A DNA stretch of 64,000 bases, from positions 1 to 64,000 of the forward strand of contig JAVYIG010006849.1 of the NCBI GenBank assembly GCA_035222895.1, written 5' to 3'. The stretch is from Strongylocentrotus droebachiensis (Eukaryota; Echinodermata; Echinoidea; Camarodonta; Strongylocentrotidae). The notes beneath the pieces are model-generated. The model had not been told where the DNA came from and made no database searches. It saw nothing but the letters and a program-made list of their open reading frames with translations. Below are positions 42,501 to 55,299 of the stretch, piece by piece; position 1 is the stretch's first letter; every line of letters begins with the position of its first letter. The position numbers and the translations under genes were made by a program.

Positions 42501-45500
42501 ATCTAAATATCAGCGATCATAAGCCCCTTTCCTGAAGTTAGACAAACAATATTGAACTTACCGTATAGCCAAGTAATTCACCGTTGAGACTCTTTGGGGC
42601 CTCCCACCGTAACTCAATAGAATCCAATGTTCGGTTTAAGACCTGGAGCTCCGTAACAGGACCAGGAACTGAAAGCGAAACAGAAGGATGACAAACATAT
42701 TTTATTTCACACGTCATAACTAGCCGAACAATCGTTTGTTTCACACTTTAGAGTGGAAATATGTTTCTTGCTTCTTAGACTTTTATTGGCCACATTATCT
42801 CTACTATGTCATAAACCTCTTTCTATCTGCACATTCGTTTCAAAGCAGTGTTTATTATTGTGAAGATGCCCTTGTGTTTTCAGTCTGTACTTCATTTGTA
42901 TTTTCTTTGGTCTTACATAACAATTTGATTATTGCCAATATTGATAAACAGGCGAAGAGTTTTACTACGGCGATTTGGATTTCGTGCAGCACAGTACACT
43001 GGAATATTTTTAATCATCGCTTCTCTGAATGGTTATCTTTGAATTACAGCGTTTGACAGCAATATTTCAAATTATATATATTTTTTAAAATGGCAATTCC
43101 CAAGGCTCCGCACTTATCTCTCTAATTAACACATCTGCAGTCAACACATGAACATCCTTTGCCTCGTCAACAGCACAGAACAAACTCTATCCATTAGAAC
43201 ATTAGAACAAGACTAGTGATAAAATTAAGGTGTTACGTGTGCCATTAACGTGATTAATCAAGAGACATTTAGCAAAGGGTTTCGATTGAAGGACTTTGCT
43301 CTCGAGAGTAAAATCAATTTCATTGACAGACGGAGAGTGGTCTGTTGTTGTTTGGTATCAAAAGGTGCTAATTAGAATGGTTAGTGGCACACGGGAAGCT
43401 GTCTGGCTAGGATCGCAGTCAAGAAGTCAAACAAATTAGTATATCGATGAGAAAGTACAAATGGTATGTATTGATTACACAGAGGTAATATGATATATCA
43501 ACCACATGATACCATATGATATATCGTTCGATTTAAGTACATGTACAGACATGTGATATTGGGAGAAAAAAATGTAACGATTCCTCTTAAGGCACCTCTT
43601 TAACATATATGATACATATAAATGTATATAAACAAAACATATGTATATGTATTCGATATTAGGTCCACGTGTTGGGCATAATATGACGCAAAAGATGATG
43701 AAGAAGATAAGTTCATGCTTTACGTAAGGAAAATCGAAAATTCGTGATTAAATATCATCTGTTTGAACTTCTCTTCTACACAATTTGTATAAGTTATAAA
43801 TATATATATATATATATATATATCAATTAATAGTCATTAAAACAATTGGAATAAATACCATGACCGATTTCATTTTTGTTTTTCAGATAGTAAATTCAAA
43901 ATAAAAATGTACAGACAAATGCAACAACATATATACAAATATTTCAAATGTAGTAGTAGTATCATTATAATATCATAATATTCCAGATATTCTATTGACA
44001 TCCACACTGAAATGATAGCACCATGTATATTAATCAATTCAAATATATCGATCAACGGAAAGACATCAACAATTCACTGAAGAGGCACCCTTTACTTTTA
44101 CAGGAGCCACAATGTTGCTTTAAATAATAAATTTTCAGGCTTGTATGATCACAATATACGACTTACCTTTCGTTATTCCCTTAACCTCAACAATATAAAT
44201 CTCCGAGCACAATCCCAAACACGTGACAGTGAAACTCCGAAGGTATAAAATTCCAAAGCCACCCTGAGCGAGTAAGGTAAACAAATGTTGCTTTCGCGGT
44301 AAAAGGTGTGCGTCAACTAAACTCTATATGAGCGTCTGTATCTGATCGTTATATTGCGATGTATGTTGCATGCTGTAGGCGGCATATATTTTTATACCAC
44401 GAATCGAGAGAGAGTAGGAGCACCCGCAGATGTGCGCAGTTGCGACGCACTAATACAATTATAGTTTGACTTATCCAATATCCGGGACCGTTTATAGCAG
44501 CGGTACATGGGTAGGGGAGAAGTAGCACAATAATTGTGTTGCTGATTGTACATGTATACCAGGGGCGAGGTTAGTGTTTGAAAGTGAGGTCATTAAAATG
44601 ATTTGATTATGCAGTGCTCTTCATAATTACATAAAGTAAGTGAACATTTTTATCACAGCATTATTAAAAAAATTATAACAACAAAACATGCGACTAAAAT
44701 AACGAAGCAGAAACTTATTTTCTCAAATTTAAAACTGGTGAGTTTGAAATATTTCATACTAAAGCTCATATAGAAAACGACAAACTCGCAAAATGTTACA
44801 TATAAAATACATTGCATTACTGAAGCTCTATTACGCAATTGTCTTTTACAGTGTAAAGACAATGGGGTCTTTAGTATATGTATTCGTTCTTATGAAACCT
44901 CATTGTTACACCTTTGTTTTCAACTTAACCCATTTAGAGTACTGTTGTGATTCTTTTCTTTTTTTCATTCCAAATTTATTAATGTCCGATGATGATTTCA
45001 AGAAATGATAAGAAAGGAGATATAACACAGAAAAATACAAATCAAATACCATCACTGAACATTAACTGTAGTAAATTGTAACCAAAATCTTGCCAAACAT
45101 GTTAGACTAACATGTAAAATAAGGACTTTCAAAGCGTTCGTGTGATACTGCAAACACGACCACATGCAATATCATTATGTGCTTTTTCAACAAAAAAGTG
45201 CAGTAAAGTAAGAGAAAGTAATATGCTCGTTTCTAAAAATACGGATTGAATTTGACTTCAATTGAGTCTCCCCTATCGATTTCAATGCATGGTCTTATTT
45301 GTAGACATATATAGCACTTTGATGACACGATCAACAAGTAAAGGTATGTGTGATGTGAGTTAAACTTAAATTAGTCGGTTTATGAAAATTGACAGTGATT
45401 TTCAGAACAGCTGATTGTCGAAAACTTGCCTTTATTAAATTACATTGTATTGATTAGGTTAACCATTTCACTACATACGAAATAAAAGAAATCTAGATAA

Positions 45501-46690
45501 TGAACAGTTTGCACAGACAGAAAAATAGATTGTTCAGATACTGTTGACAATATAACCTTAATAAATAATGTTCAGAAGAACTTCATGTAAAAGTTACTTA
45601 AATTTTGAGCAAACTTTTAATTGATATTCTCTCAATTTTTACGTTTTCCTTGAAATTTGAATAAAAGTGCGAGTACAACACATACAGTAGTGCGGTCAAC
45701 ATTTCTACAATGTCAATCTGTTTCGGTCTGATTATTCGCATTGAAATACATTTCATGTAACAATTTTGCTTTATTGTTTTCACATGATAGTTTACAGACA
45801 TTAGATAAATCAACAACAGAGCAAACTTTTACCTGTTATTCTCTTGATTTTTATGTTTTCCTTGGAATTTGTATAAAAGTGCGAATACGTCACGGGTAAT
45901 ATTAGTGCGGTAGACGCTTCTACAATGTCAAACTGTTTCGATCTGATGATATTCGCATTAAAATACATTTCAAGTAACAATTTTGCTTTATTGTTTTCAC
46001 ATGATAATCTACAGACATGAGATAAATCAACAATAGAGAAAATGGTTTGTTCATTTCCTTTCGGAAATACCTGATTTATCGCACATACTAATTGTTTTTA
46101 AGTTCGGATATTCATATTCCTGTAATCATGGTAACCTTACAAGAATATGAACCCTGATGACTAGGCAAATGTGAATGTTATTGAGGGAATATAGAGCATG
46201 ATTCAGTATTTTTCTGTTATGTTTTTTATATTTATATAATGCGTTTGCCTTGTATATAAACCGCATCTGTAAGTCACCTCCCATATCTCTCTCTCTCTCC
46301 CAATCCTCCTATCTTTCAATCTATAAATATATCTAATCTCTCCCTACCTCTATGATTTGCCTCTCTATCTGTCTGTCTTTCTCTTTCTTTCTCTTCTTCT
46401 CCCTCTCTCTATCTCCATTGTATATCTGCATGATCTATCTGCCTTTATCCCTCTCTCTCACATCACACAACGGATTCCACATTTTATACCATAGGTTTGA
46501 TATTAATCTGGTCATGGATATACGAATATCTCACTGATCTGATCTATCCATAGTAGGGTGGTCATGCAACCTATATGGACCGGTGTCATTTCTGAGATAA
46601 GCGATGACAAATCACAGATCAATATGAATTATTGACATGAATCAGACTGCGTGCAGAGAGAGCACGGGTAAACAGGGAGTACGAGTTGGC

Positions 46691-46734
<44 letters not shown>

Positions 46735-49700
46735 GGGATATTGAGAGATAGAGAGGAAGAAGAGGAACAGAATCAAAATAGGAGAAGAAAGGATCGAGAA
46801 GAAGTGGAGCCGAGAATGAGAGAGACATAGAGAGGGAGGGGTCGAAGGAGAAAAGGCAAATGGAGGGAGAGGGAAGAGAAAAGAGCTAGAGAGAGGCAAA
46901 CAAAGAGAGGAAGGAAGAGAAAGGGATGCGAGAGGGAGAGTGGGGAGGGGCAAAAAGTGTATCTAAAAAGAGGAGGGAGAGATAATATTGTGGAGTAAGA
47001 GAGGGGAAACAGGAAAAGAAACGAAATCATTTTGAAAAAGGAAAGCGTGTATGAAGGTGGAGATGAGAGCTAGAGGGGGAGAAACGAGTGCGAGACAGGC
47101 AGGATGGGAGGGGGTGACAGACCTTTATAGTGCTCAGCAGAAACATTGATAAATGTTCTCTACTCAAAGAGTACATAAGAGCGCCATGTTGAGAGTTTAA
47201 ACGGTACATTCCTAACAAAAACAAAGGACTACCATTAACTGAGAATGGAAGCTAGCTTAATGACAAATAGAACATATAACCATGCCAGACATGATATGAC
47301 TTCACCTGACAATATTCTTTATCATGATTAACTAAAAGCAACAGTTTGTTGGTTTATCCCATCATGAGGATGAATTGGCCTCTACCACCACCGCCGTCGT
47401 CCAAACAAAAATGATGTCATCATCTATATTCGCTCATCCCATAACCTTGCCGGATGAAATTGGTAAAGCGATAAATTTTCATTATTCACGAGTTCGGCGA
47501 ACCACTCCTCGCTTCCACTACCAGTAGGAAGGAAGGCGGAGGAACGGCCCGATCCGTCGGTGTATTGTGTGATGAATGCACGTCTACTGAGCGGTGATCA
47601 GTTTTAATTAAACCCCATCGGATGTAGGTGTGACTCAGAGCATGGACAATGGCCGAAGAATCATGGGCTCTCTCCGAGTCGCCAGATTGTATACCCCTCC
47701 CTCAAAAAAAAATGAAACTAATAAATTAAATGCATATTCGAATTAACAATGAAAAAAAGTGAAAGCAAATAGATCGTTAGAAATGGATGATGAAATATGA
47801 TAATATAAAATGGAAAAGTTAAATTTGCAAAAAAACAAAAAACAAATAGGTTACATAATATATACATGTAGATTTGCTTGAAGTAAACTAATAGAGACTG
47901 ATCGTGGAGATCTCTTTATTGTTGAAGGGAACCCACATTATTTTTTTTTTTTTTGTATAGAGTGAATTGACGATTTTGTATTGGTCTCTGTATTGTAAAT
48001 TGAGAGTACCGAAAAGGCGTTAGAAATGTTAAGATAAGGGTGAATCATTGTTTTTTTATTTATTTACAGCAGTTCAAGGCAAAAAAAAAAGCGGATTTCT
48101 TAATAGGCTTCAAATCAATTACATCTGAGTTTTAAAGAAAAATGCAGGTATATATGTTGATATCAACACAAAAAGTGCAATATGAATAGTTTTCAACATG
48201 ACAGAAATTACCCAATAATCATAACCAACAACGAACTTAGACCTGGTGCCATAGTCTGGAGCAAAACATTCAACAATGGCTGCTCGAAACAATGCTTTCT
48301 GGGCCCCATCTATATTTACCAAGTACATCTTACCATGTATAGGCACTACCGGACAATATTAACTTCGGCATAATAGTTGGAGTCCATTTTAGATCGGGAA
48401 TATTGTGCCTTTGTCCTCGAATGTAAATGTTTTAAGTTTTTTTTAATAAGTTTACCTATTATAAAGTGGATGTAACATGAGACCATCTAGATAAATGGAA
48501 AAAAGGACATTACTACGTACCGAACTAAATAGCATAGCTAATATCAGATTAGCATGACAGTTACAATGTACAGTCTTCGCTGATATCGGTGAACCAATAT
48601 TTCTATAACGTTTCGTGTGTTATTTAACCTCATAATTCATTTAGCTTTCGAAGAAGTTCTTCAAAAATAAGCAAGTTGTTGTAAATTCTCACTTCCAGAT
48701 TCTCTCCCCGCGGACATTTTCTTCAACGACGTCAAATTAATTGTATCCAATTAATTTTCATCAGAACGTCTCCTCGACAGACAACCAGAAGATGGAAAGT
48801 CGGCATGTGCAAATTAATTTGGAATAAAAAGGAAGTTAAGTAGACATATTTTCCTGTGGAAGGTAGGGGACTATTACGTAACATTACCCTACCATGCCTC
48901 CTGAGGTTATATGACCACATAGCACCTGCATATTTTAAAATTACACTGTCTTTATTTCATTTTTATTTCTCGAATGGACTAATTAACCTCTGCCCTTCCC
49001 CCTCCCCAAAATAAATTAAATGAATCTCTGCGTATTTCTACCCAATCAATATATCTCCTTTTCACTCGCTTCTATCTCTTTCTCCCTCTCCCTTTCTCTC
49101 ACACAAACACACACCCACACACACACACTGTTTTTGTCACTCCAGCTCTGCCTTGCTCTGTCTTTCTCTGCCCATTATTTTCATTCCTCCTTTTCAGAAA
49201 CTTTCTAGAAGATATTCCCACAAAATAATGGAAAAATTGTTTTTTTAATACTTGAGGGAAAAAAAGTATGAGAGAAAGAATGCACCCAGTCCGTTGCCAA
49301 TCAGTGTTGTTTTGTAGTAAAAGGATTACGATTGATTTCTTTGTAATCTATTTCACACCTCTCGTTCATCTGTTCAGCATGTCTTCTTTAGTTCATACGT
49401 GGTCCAGTTTCGCATGAACTTCTCTTGAAATCCTGGACGTTCGTCCATTGATCTACGACGTAAGAACTAGCACACGGAAGCTATGCTGGCTTGGCTCTTG
49501 ATTTGCAAGCGAATCTGAGAATATTTGGCAAGACGCTACAAACGTTCAGCCCACGTCTCTATAGTCTCGATGTCAGAGCCGAGACGTGAAGTACGTAATG
49601 AAACTTGGCTTTTCAACTGATGTTTTCAATCGAGGACATTAAACTTTGCTTCCAATTTGGTCAGGTTTTCTCTCCAGATTCGGGCAAATTACGTAAATGA

Positions 49701-52084
49701 TGATTCCCATATGCGAAACAGAATCCACATCACCTTTCAACTTGGGTAGCAGTTCACCATTTCCTGACATTGTTGGAATCCTTATCATTTCCAACCGTCT
49801 CCTTTCTTCCAATCGCTTTCTCTCTTTTTGTATAAGAACAAACGTCATAATTCGTGACATAATTGATCGGAGGCATTGTCTTACCGTAATTGGAGTATGG
49901 CTTTTACTTTCACTGCCCAATAGTACGGGAGCCACGCCAAACAATTTGTGACAGTTGTGCTTGCATTATCAATGAGATAAGCACTTCTTTTCTTGAGGCA
50001 TTCTTATCTTAAACGCCACATACACCAAAGGCCACGCACACCAAAGGCCACGCACATCAAAGACCACGCACAGCAAAGACCGGATTCATAATGATAAATA
50101 ATTGAGGTCTTATTCTTTGCGATGCATACGCATTGAAAAATAAAGTAAAATCATGATCAAGTCACTTGAACCGCATATTTCAACTCATGTGCCCATTGCT
50201 TCACTTGCTTCACTTTAAAAAAAATCAACAATCCATATAGCTTAGAATTGTATCGTTCCATTTATCAATTATTATTAATTATTATATTTATTATATTATA
50301 TATCTGACAAAAGGGGCGGGTAAGGGAGAGAAAGAGAGGGAGAGAAAGAGAGAGAGAGATGAATAGAGATAGATAGAGAGAAAGAGAGAACGAGGGGGAT
50401 AGAGAATAATTGACAGAGGGATAGAGAGAAAGCACCAGGAAGAACCCAACGCAAAGTAAGACAAAAATTGTGATATCAGGAGAAAATTGAAAAAGGGGGA
50501 GATTGAAAAATAGAAATAACGATTTTTATCCTATATTTTCAGTATTAGGTCGAACATCCGATGCACTTTGTCTTCCGAGACTAATAATCATTTAGTATCC
50601 TGTTCAGTGATCATCTTCGTGTCACTTGACTTCAGCTGTGCCTGGCTATGGCGTACGAAATATAGTACACCCGACACGAAAGCCTTTCCAGGCACCTATA
50701 TAGTTGAACAATGCCATCTGGAAACAGACAATTGTTAATGATAAGGTGCTATGACGCTCAACTGATAAGAAATCAAACACAGACGAAAGCAAATAGATAA
50801 ACGTATTGTAGTTTCGTTTCATTTCAGGGAATACGATTCTATGATATGTATTTGTATTCGGGCGTGAGCACTTTTAAATTTAAAAAGCATGGTAGATCGC
50901 CCTTTTAAGCTTACATTCAATGTTATTTTGAATGCCAATATCATAATTTCATTCGTCTATGCTCTATCATGGAGCTCTATAGCATGATATTAATAAGACA
51001 TAAGGTATAATAGCAATCAAGCTTAAAATCTCATTGATACCGGCTACTAACATTGAACAGAAACATTTGGTAGATGTTTTTAATTGTAATGATTTAACAA
51101 TTTGGAATTATGATGAAACTTCAATCAACATAAAAAAAGCCTTACATAAAAAAAAAGAAGAAGAAGAGGAAGAAGAAAGACAATGACGATATTCGTCATT
51201 CCAAAAAGAAGAAGAAGAAGAAAATGAAATAAAAGGGGGAAAATACAAATCGCCTATAGTGAAATGACTGTCTAAATTTACGACTATTTTGTTTTAGCAG
51301 GGTTTCTTACAAAGAAAAACTAAACAGGCACATTCTTATATTATTTTCACTCATTCATTTTGCATAAATCTCTCGTGTTTTTCAATTTGTCAAAAAGTGA
51401 TTTTCTCCGTTCTTTATTACAGAATTGACAATGAAATAAGGTACAACCTTTACCATTGTTTTTACTCAACATTTTTAGAAAGTACATGTTTGTTCAAAAG
51501 CAGGTCACTTTGAGAACAGTCAAATAAGACAAAAGTGACCATCATACCATATATGGGCATGATCCTTTGTAGAAACTGACACCAATACTCGCTATACGTC
51601 ATCGGATATTGGCATTGGGCAAAAACTTCTTTTTAAACAAAAAGCCTGGCGGTCAGCGAGGTGAAAGATTGTCTGGTTTCGTGTTTAGAACATGATTATC
51701 ACCCAACATGTCTTATAAGGTTATGTTTTACACACCTAAAATACTTTTATCGAAAACCTTTATAAAGCAGACATAATGACGGAAAGCATGATATTAATGT
51801 TATCATCACACATGGTTTTACCAACCTAAAAAGAGCCTCGAATATAATGGCTGACAACGGCGTGGCCCGAATTTTTCAATGGGGGACACATATAGCCTGG
51901 GGTCATTGAAGAGGAAGATTTGTGTCTGAATTGAGTTTTTTTTACTAGTGCAATAAGGCCTAAATATTATTATGTAAGGAAGCGAAAAATATTGACGGAT
52001 CACATACATTTAGTTTCTACTAAGGTGTCATTAAGGTATTTCCATTTTATTTTTTGCACTTTAGATATATATATATATATATAC

Positions 52085-52130
<46 letters not shown>

Positions 52131-55100
52131 TCCTTGGTTGGGGGTATCTGGGGTAGGCCTACGTGCCCCCCTCCCCCTCACCCTTCCCCGACCACCTCTT
52201 CCTGGCTAGACCACTGCTGAATGCAAAGCGAAGCCTGAGAAGATATGAGTGTTGGGAAATGATCAGATTTTCATGTTGGCGTTGTACCGCGGCAGAAGAA
52301 AGGGGAGTTTAATTTGTATCATGAAGTGAAATTGAAGTGAAATGTTAGCGCCCCCTTCCCGCCTACCCAGCAGCAATAGCATGGAGGAATAGGGGCATCG
52401 AGCACAGGTATGTCAATCATGACAACCGGAAGTGGAGGTAGGTTAACGGAAGGTCGTGACATGAATAAGAGCTTCCGGTACGTTAATAGGGCGGGGTTTC
52501 ATGTTTCGGGCGTCTAAGGTGTCTTAATAAAATTAAATGTATACCGTTAAAGGGGTAACCTACTCGTCTCTGTATAAAATAACAAATGTAATCACTAATA
52601 TGAAACTAATTTAAAGGAAGATTCGAAATTTCCTTATTTAAGACTTCAGTCATCTAAACGAGTCACCATCAAAACAACTACACATTATGAACTGTTTGCA
52701 TAATATTAATACCTCTCCTTCAACACAAGTTCTCACTTTAATGAAACTGGAATAAGAGAAATAGGCCTTCAAACTTATGTTGGAACATCAGCCTATCACA
52801 TACATGTATGACTTATGAATATGTTTACGAGGGTCTTTAATATTTATATTAGAGTTGACTTTTTGCCGAGATAACCCAGTTTCACCACGGGTCACTACTA
52901 TGTTGCTATTGGAAAGTCGCTCTTAAAGCTACGAATTACGAAGGAGGAAACATACCGAGTTCTTTAATTTGCCATTCCTACAGCCGAGGTATTCGGAGTT
53001 GAGGTATTACCAGGCTTGCATGGTTGACTTAGGATTATCCAAGGGGTACGGAAATCGACTTAAAGGGAGTTAAGTTTGCCCCAGGAGGCGCCGCCGTTCA
53101 GTGGGGGTGATGATAAAGTCTTTGATGAGATGCTTGGTACCCCTTCTAACTCTGATACTGCTGATGATTCCTTTAATTCGGAAGTTAGACCTTGGTGAAA
53201 AGTTAGATCTCTTTGTTTATCCCTCATGAAATCCTTAAACACCGGAACATCTCAATGATTTAACAAGGTTTTACATTTAACAAGCCTTTAATCCCAACAC
53301 TCTTACATCTGCTTTGAGATGTTAAACTGCGTGTTTTCCATGCTAACCGTGCTACTGTGAGGATGCATTGACGTATTTCATGAAAGAAATGAAACAAATA
53401 AAATCCTAAGTACAATGAATACAGACTTGATAAAAAGTTACTGCTTTATATTGTTTTGAAGAAACACATCTTCACATTATACAACTCAATATTAAGAGAA
53501 TTTAGAATGAAGCTAAATATTAAGTAAAAATCATCGAATCCACAGTTCTTTGAAATATATTCAGGACATTCTATAGCATGAACTCTAAAACAGTCGCATT
53601 CGACAGTAAACATGCCAGGTCCTACTTTATTAAAAACGTTTAACACATATGGAATATTGTACATCGGGTACCAGAAGGATCCCAACTGAATCATGTCATT
53701 ATCTTTAAACTCTGCCAAAGGAAATATGCAAACTCAAATCGCATAATAATAACAACTAACTGCTTTAACAGTTATGAACAAAATATTAAACTTATCGGAA
53801 GTTTTATGCGTAATTTAACGAATTTAACGAAGTATCGTGATTGTAAGATACTGTATGTTGCGTATAATCTTTTCTTTTATAAGCAAGTCAATAACTTTAA
53901 ACTATGCAATAGGAAATATGCAAACTCATATCGCAACTAAATGATTTAATAGTGATAAACAAAATATTAAACTTATTGGAAGTTTTATGCGTAACTTAAC
54001 CAATTTTCGACGAAGTATCGTGATGCATATGCGAATGTAAGTGCTCTTTCGCTTGTTAGAATTATATGAAGGTAAATACTTTCCAGAATTACTTTTAGAT
54101 CACCATTGACACGATCTAATTTACCCTTTTTAGACTTATTTGGTAAATTCCTCGGTTTTTCATTCATGTCCTTACTTTGCACGTTTGAAAGTATCACGTC
54201 ATAATATAATTCAGGAAACAAGGGCAACCACGCTCTAATCGAAGTATTACGCAATCTCATCCTTCAAAACAAATTCTGAGAGGCTGAGAGGCTGACCACA
54301 AATTTGTAACGAAATCACGAGGATAATTTTTTTGTTATTGATTATGTTGATCATTAGATTTAGCTTGCAATGATACAGCTTTCGAGGATTTTATTGGGAG
54401 ATTTTAAAATAAACTTTGCAATGGCAAGGTCTATATCTGAACACGAGATGATTATCTGCCATTATTCTGTACTTGTGTAGATGAAATCCACGAAACACAC
54501 AGTTTCTTATAAACCTTTTACATTCGTGATTGGAACGGTTATAATTTAGTTCATTAAGTTTGGAAAAGATAATAACGTGTTACCAACAATAATAATAATA
54601 ATAATAATAGCTAGTTCTTATATAGCAACAGAGAACCTCGCTGGAACCCACTGGACTTATTACATTGGTGACAATAAGGCCTAAAAAAATGATGTTGTAT
54701 TGCCATTTGCGACCGACCCCGAAATCTTGAAATCTACGGTCGGCTTTTTAAAAAGGGGTGTTTTTTACCGTTTTTAGAAGAAAAATGTATTAAAACATTA
54801 AAAATTGAGAAATATATGACCCAAGGGGGAGAAAATATTATTTTTTCTTTCTTTTTAAAGATTTTCGACCAACCGACCCACGTTTTGGCACCTAAAGGGC
54901 AATATAACGTGTTTTTGTTTAGGCCTTATCATGATAATGACAATGAATACAAACAGCATGTAATGTCGTTTATAACATCATCGACAAGATTTGTAATCAT
55001 GAAGAAACTGTCATTATTTCTTTATTCAAATGTATTGAAAGGATAAACACTCAGATACAAGCTCTGTTTAAGGCTTAATCGAAATGATCTGGGCAGACAG

Positions 55101-55261
55101 ATTTTGTGGAACAAACAAATTAATTTCTTATTAATAGGGGTCAAATACCAACAATAGACTATTTATGGTAAACCACTCTGGCCAAAAATAGGAAATTATC
55201 AATATCCTAGGGCATTTTTATCGTTTATGCTTTTTCTTTTCACCTTTGCATGACCCCTCTC

Positions 55262-55299
<38 letters not shown>

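Noticed and set aside
44167-44290. Cassette exon of the RPTP
   Set aside because: Phase 1 entry gives a stop, and phase 0 entry cannot join exon 8. Kept only as a possible first exon.
46619-47224. Several overlapping minus-strand frames of 65-103 residues
   Set aside because: All are translations of the polypurine tract in different frames.
48119-48373. Nested gene at 48.1-48.4 kb
   Set aside because: Frames exist on both strands of the same segment and no acceptor or family match is visible.
52430-52500. Inverted CCGGAAG/CTTCCGG motifs as a regulatory hairpin
   Set aside because: Only 7-8 bp arms. Compatible with chance Ets-like sites.
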